From contig DAHXOQ010000048.1 of the NCBI GenBank assembly GCA_027364815.1, positions 1 to 7,659 on the forward strand: a stretch of 7,659 bases of DNA. The letters are read 5' to 3'. This DNA comes from Acidobacteriaceae bacterium (GTDB taxonomy: Bacteria > Acidobacteriota > Terriglobia > Terriglobales > Acidobacteriaceae). Positions 6,519 to 7,659 of this stretch are shown one piece after another. A program made the position numbers and the translations under genes. Positions within the stretch are counted from its first letter, which is position 1; the number at the start of each line of letters is the position of its first letter. The notes under the pieces are model-generated. The model was not told the origin of the DNA. It ran no database searches and worked only from the letters and a program-made list of their open reading frames with translations.

Positions 6519-6683
6519 ATGACCTTTAGCCTGCCTCGCCCTTGCATCAGGACCGTCCCCCAATCATGCATTCACACGCAAGTGTTCTATGGCATCTCCC
6601 CAAGCGACGATTCCATGGTCGTCGCCTTCAAACATACTTCCGGCGAATTAATAGTTCGCTTCATTGAGTCGCAGCAGGATTAA
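6519..6683 (+). CDS. possible small protein, 54 residues, unknown function
   Basis: Open frame from ATG 6519 to TAA 6681-6683, 42 bp after the Crp/Fnr regulator. Third codon positions are mostly C or G, as in the neighbouring genes, and the C-terminal half (VFYGISPSDDSMVVAFKHTSGELIVRFIE) reads like a small beta-rich domain. It very loosely recalls KTSC-type small domains (S-x-I...Y...V.V.F..G), but I do not claim membership. No signal peptide or membrane segment is visible; there are two cysteines (positions 9 and 17). There is no strong Shine-Dalgarno (GAACGAG just upstream at best), so the true start may differ, for example a later codon, or the frame may be a gene remnant. Confidence 0.4.
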   Translation: MTFSLPRPCIRTVPQSCIHTQVFYGISPSDDSMVVAFKHTSGELIVRFIESQQD

Positions 6684-6843
6684 CTTTGTAAGGAAACCAT
6701 ATGGAATTCAAGTCATCAGATCTTTTTTGCATATGGATGAATATTTATACAAGTCCGCATTAAACACATAATTTTAAAGAACTTATTTGCTGTGATAATA
6801 ACCTGAAATCCCCCTCCTCGCCTTCTCCAAACACACTTTATTC

Positions 6844-6871
6844 TTGCAATTTTCATCATCACGTTTATATT
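6844..6871 (+). promoter_or_regulatory. candidate sigma-70 promoter for the TonB-receptor-like gene
   Basis: TTGCAA (6844-6849, 4 of 6 matches to TTGACA), a 16-bp spacer, and TATATT (6866-6871, 5 of 6 to TATAAT). Transcription would start near 6878 and give a leader of about 165 nt. A rival is TTGACC (6913-6918) with a poor -10 (TTGTTA, 6936-6941). Confidence 0.35.
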
Positions 6872-6957
6872 GCACATATGGCAGCAATGCATCTTTCATT
6901 CCGCACTTGTTGTTGACCCCACCTGAAAAATTCAGTTGTTAACCTGCGTTCGTGAGC

Positions 6958-7027
6958 GCCCGACCCTTTGTATCTGCATTCGAAGTAAAGGGCGGGCTAA
7001 AGGTAAACCCGTATCTGCATCACCTTT
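6958..7027 (+). promoter_or_regulatory. tandem hairpins with identical loop motif in the 5' leader
   Basis: Hairpin 1: GCCCG-A-CCCTTT (6958-6969) pairs with AAAGGGCGGGC (6987-6997), 11 bp with one bulged A and a 17-nt loop. Hairpin 2: AAAGGT (6999-7004) pairs with ACCTTT (7022-7027), 6 bp with a 17-nt loop. Both loops contain GTATCTGCAT (6970-6979 and 7011-7020). Hairpin 2 ends 1 nt before the Shine-Dalgarno (GGAGGAG, 7029-7035), so its folding could affect ribosome access. I recognise no known riboswitch class here. Confidence 0.45.
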
Positions 7028-7028
7028 T

Positions 7029-7035
7029 GGAGGAG
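7029..7035 (+). promoter_or_regulatory. strong ribosome binding site of the TonB-receptor-like gene
   Basis: GGAGGAG, 7 nt before ATG 7043. It is the strongest Shine-Dalgarno in the window and fixes the start of the partial gene that follows. Confidence 0.85.
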
Positions 7036-7042
7036 TGACATC

Positions 7043-7659
7043 ATGACCAAGCTTTACTCTCGTTTCACCGCTCTATGGTTCGCACCGGTTGTTCTCATGC
7101 TGCTCGTGCTCTTTGCACTGCCGCGTCTGAGTTCAGGCCAGCCCTTTCGCGGCGGCATAAGTGGCACAGTTACCGATCAATCAGGCGCAGTCGTCCCCGG
7201 CGCTCAGGTTACCGCCCTCGATACAGCGACCAACATTACATTGAAGGCTGTCACATCATCAGCGGGCGAGTTCACATTCCCCGATCTGCCCCTCGGTAGC
7301 TACACCGTCACTGTCGTTGCTAACGGATTCAAAGTCACCAAGGTTGACAAGGTTCCCGTCGCTGCCGGTGGCACGTATACCTTACCCGTCAGGCTCTCCG
7401 TCGCTTCCGCCGGTGAGACCGTTGAAGTCACCGCCGCATCGCTTGCCATTGACACAGTTTCCGATCAGCAATCCACCACTCTTCCTGAAATTGCCGTACA
7501 GAACATTCCCAACAGCGGACGCGACTTCACGCAGATGCTCTCACAGACCACTGGCTTTGCCGGATTCTCAACCGGCGGCGGCGCTGGCAATGGCGCTGTC
7601 AACGGTTCCCGCTCCAACAACGTCAACTGGCAGATTGAAGGCACTGACAACAACGATCT
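7043..7659 (+). CDS. TonB-dependent receptor-like outer-membrane protein, N-terminal carboxypeptidase-regulatory-like domain, 3'-truncated
   Basis: 205 codons are visible; the frame is still open at the window edge, and members of this family are usually about 1,000-1,200 residues. Residues 1 to about 32 are a signal peptide (TKLYSRF, hydrophobic 10-26, likely cleavage near SSGQ). Residues about 38-118 form a carboxypeptidase-regulatory-like beta-sandwich: GGISGTVTDQSGAVVPGAQVTA, then SSAGEFTFPDLPLGSYTVTV. A linker GETVEVTAAS (124-133) follows, then the start of a plug-like domain with LPEIAVQNIPNSGRDFTQML. A Gly/Asn-rich stretch ends in NVNWQIEGTDNND, typical of the Oar-like receptors abundant in Acidobacteria. 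The expected role is outer-membrane binding or uptake of large substrates, often glycans; the substrate is unknown. The start is fixed by GGAGGAG 7 nt upstream. No TonB box can be assigned with confidence. Confidence 0.9.
   Translation, partial: MTKLYSRFTALWFAPVVLMLLVLFALPRLSSGQPFRGGISGTVTDQSGAVVPGAQVTALDTATNITLKAVTSSAGEFTFPDLPLGSYTVTVVANGFKVTKVDKVPVAAGGTYTLPVRLSVASAGETVEVTAASLAIDTVSDQQSTTLPEIAVQNIPNSGRDFTQMLSQTTGFAGFSTGGGAGNGAVNGSRSNNVNWQIEGTDNND

Larger units (their letters stand above)
6684..7042 (+). other. AT-rich gene-free leader region upstream of the TonB-receptor-like gene
   Basis: About 360 bases, clearly richer in A and T than the surrounding genes in its first two thirds, with no credible gene. 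It holds a plausible promoter (6844-6871), near-identical TTGTTGACC/TTGTTAACC direct repeats (6910-6918 and 6936-6944), and a paired hairpin structure just before the next start (6958-7027). A 20-codon frame at 6701-6763 has a well-placed AAGGA but is too short to call a gene. No terminator is seen for the upstream genes. Confidence 0.6.

Noticed and set aside
6698..6736. Cluster of common restriction sites (CATATG, GAATTC, AGATCT, CATATG) resembling a cloning polylinker
   Set aside because: Such AT-rich 6-mers are expected in this AT-rich stretch, and the flanking sequence is continuous genomic-looking DNA without vector features.
7075..7653. Short frames on both strands at 7075-7299 (+) and 7465-7653 (-)
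   Set aside because: Both overlap the TonB-receptor-like gene starting at 7043, which has a signal peptide, a strong Shine-Dalgarno and a recognisable domain.

Overview
The window looks like a piece of an acidobacterial chromosome, most likely class Terriglobia (the Granulicella/Edaphobacter/Terriglobus type). I infer this from the start of a TonB-dependent-receptor-like protein with an N-terminal carboxypeptidase-regulatory-like domain (a family greatly expanded in that phylum), the secreted GH3 glycosidase, moderately high GC and C-rich third codon positions. No rRNA or other direct taxonomic marker is present. I see no transposase, integrase, tRNA, CRISPR array or phage gene.

Layout, left to right. 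(1) 2-1081 (+): the 3' part of a DEAD-box RNA helicase cut by the window edge. (2) 1161-1198: a near-ideal bidirectional terminator between two convergent genes. (3) 1216-3780 (-): a complete, exported GH3 beta-glucosidase-type enzyme with a PA14 insert and a C-terminal Fn3-like domain. (4) 3781-4173: a gene-free divergent region carrying a perfect CRP-type half-site pair (TGTGA-N6-TCACA). (5) 4174-6476 (+): a universal stress protein with tandem domains, then a single-domain cyclic-nucleotide-binding-fold protein without a DNA-binding domain, then a full Crp/Fnr-family regulator. A 12-bp hairpin separates the first two, and a perfect 16-bp palindrome lies between the last two. (6) 6519-6683 (+): a possible 54-residue small protein. 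(7) 6684-7042: an AT-rich leader ending in two consecutive hairpins that show the same 10-nt sequence in their loops. (8) 7043-7659 (+): the N-terminus of a TonB-dependent-receptor-like outer-membrane protein, cut by the right edge.

The most interesting part is 3983-6476. The full-length regulator has an FNR-like cysteine cluster at its N-terminus, lacks the residues that hold cAMP in CRP, yet has a CRP-type recognition helix (R-E-T-V-x-R). That helix would be expected to read TGTGA, and a perfect TGTGA/TCACA site lies about 175 bp upstream of the stress-protein gene. The adjacent stand-alone sensor domain keeps a dimerisation helix but no helix-turn-helix, so it could modulate the regulator by forming mixed dimers. 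I therefore propose a self-contained redox or stress regulatory module: operator, Usp output, HTH-less partner and transcription factor. The pieces are visible in the sequence; their working together is inference.
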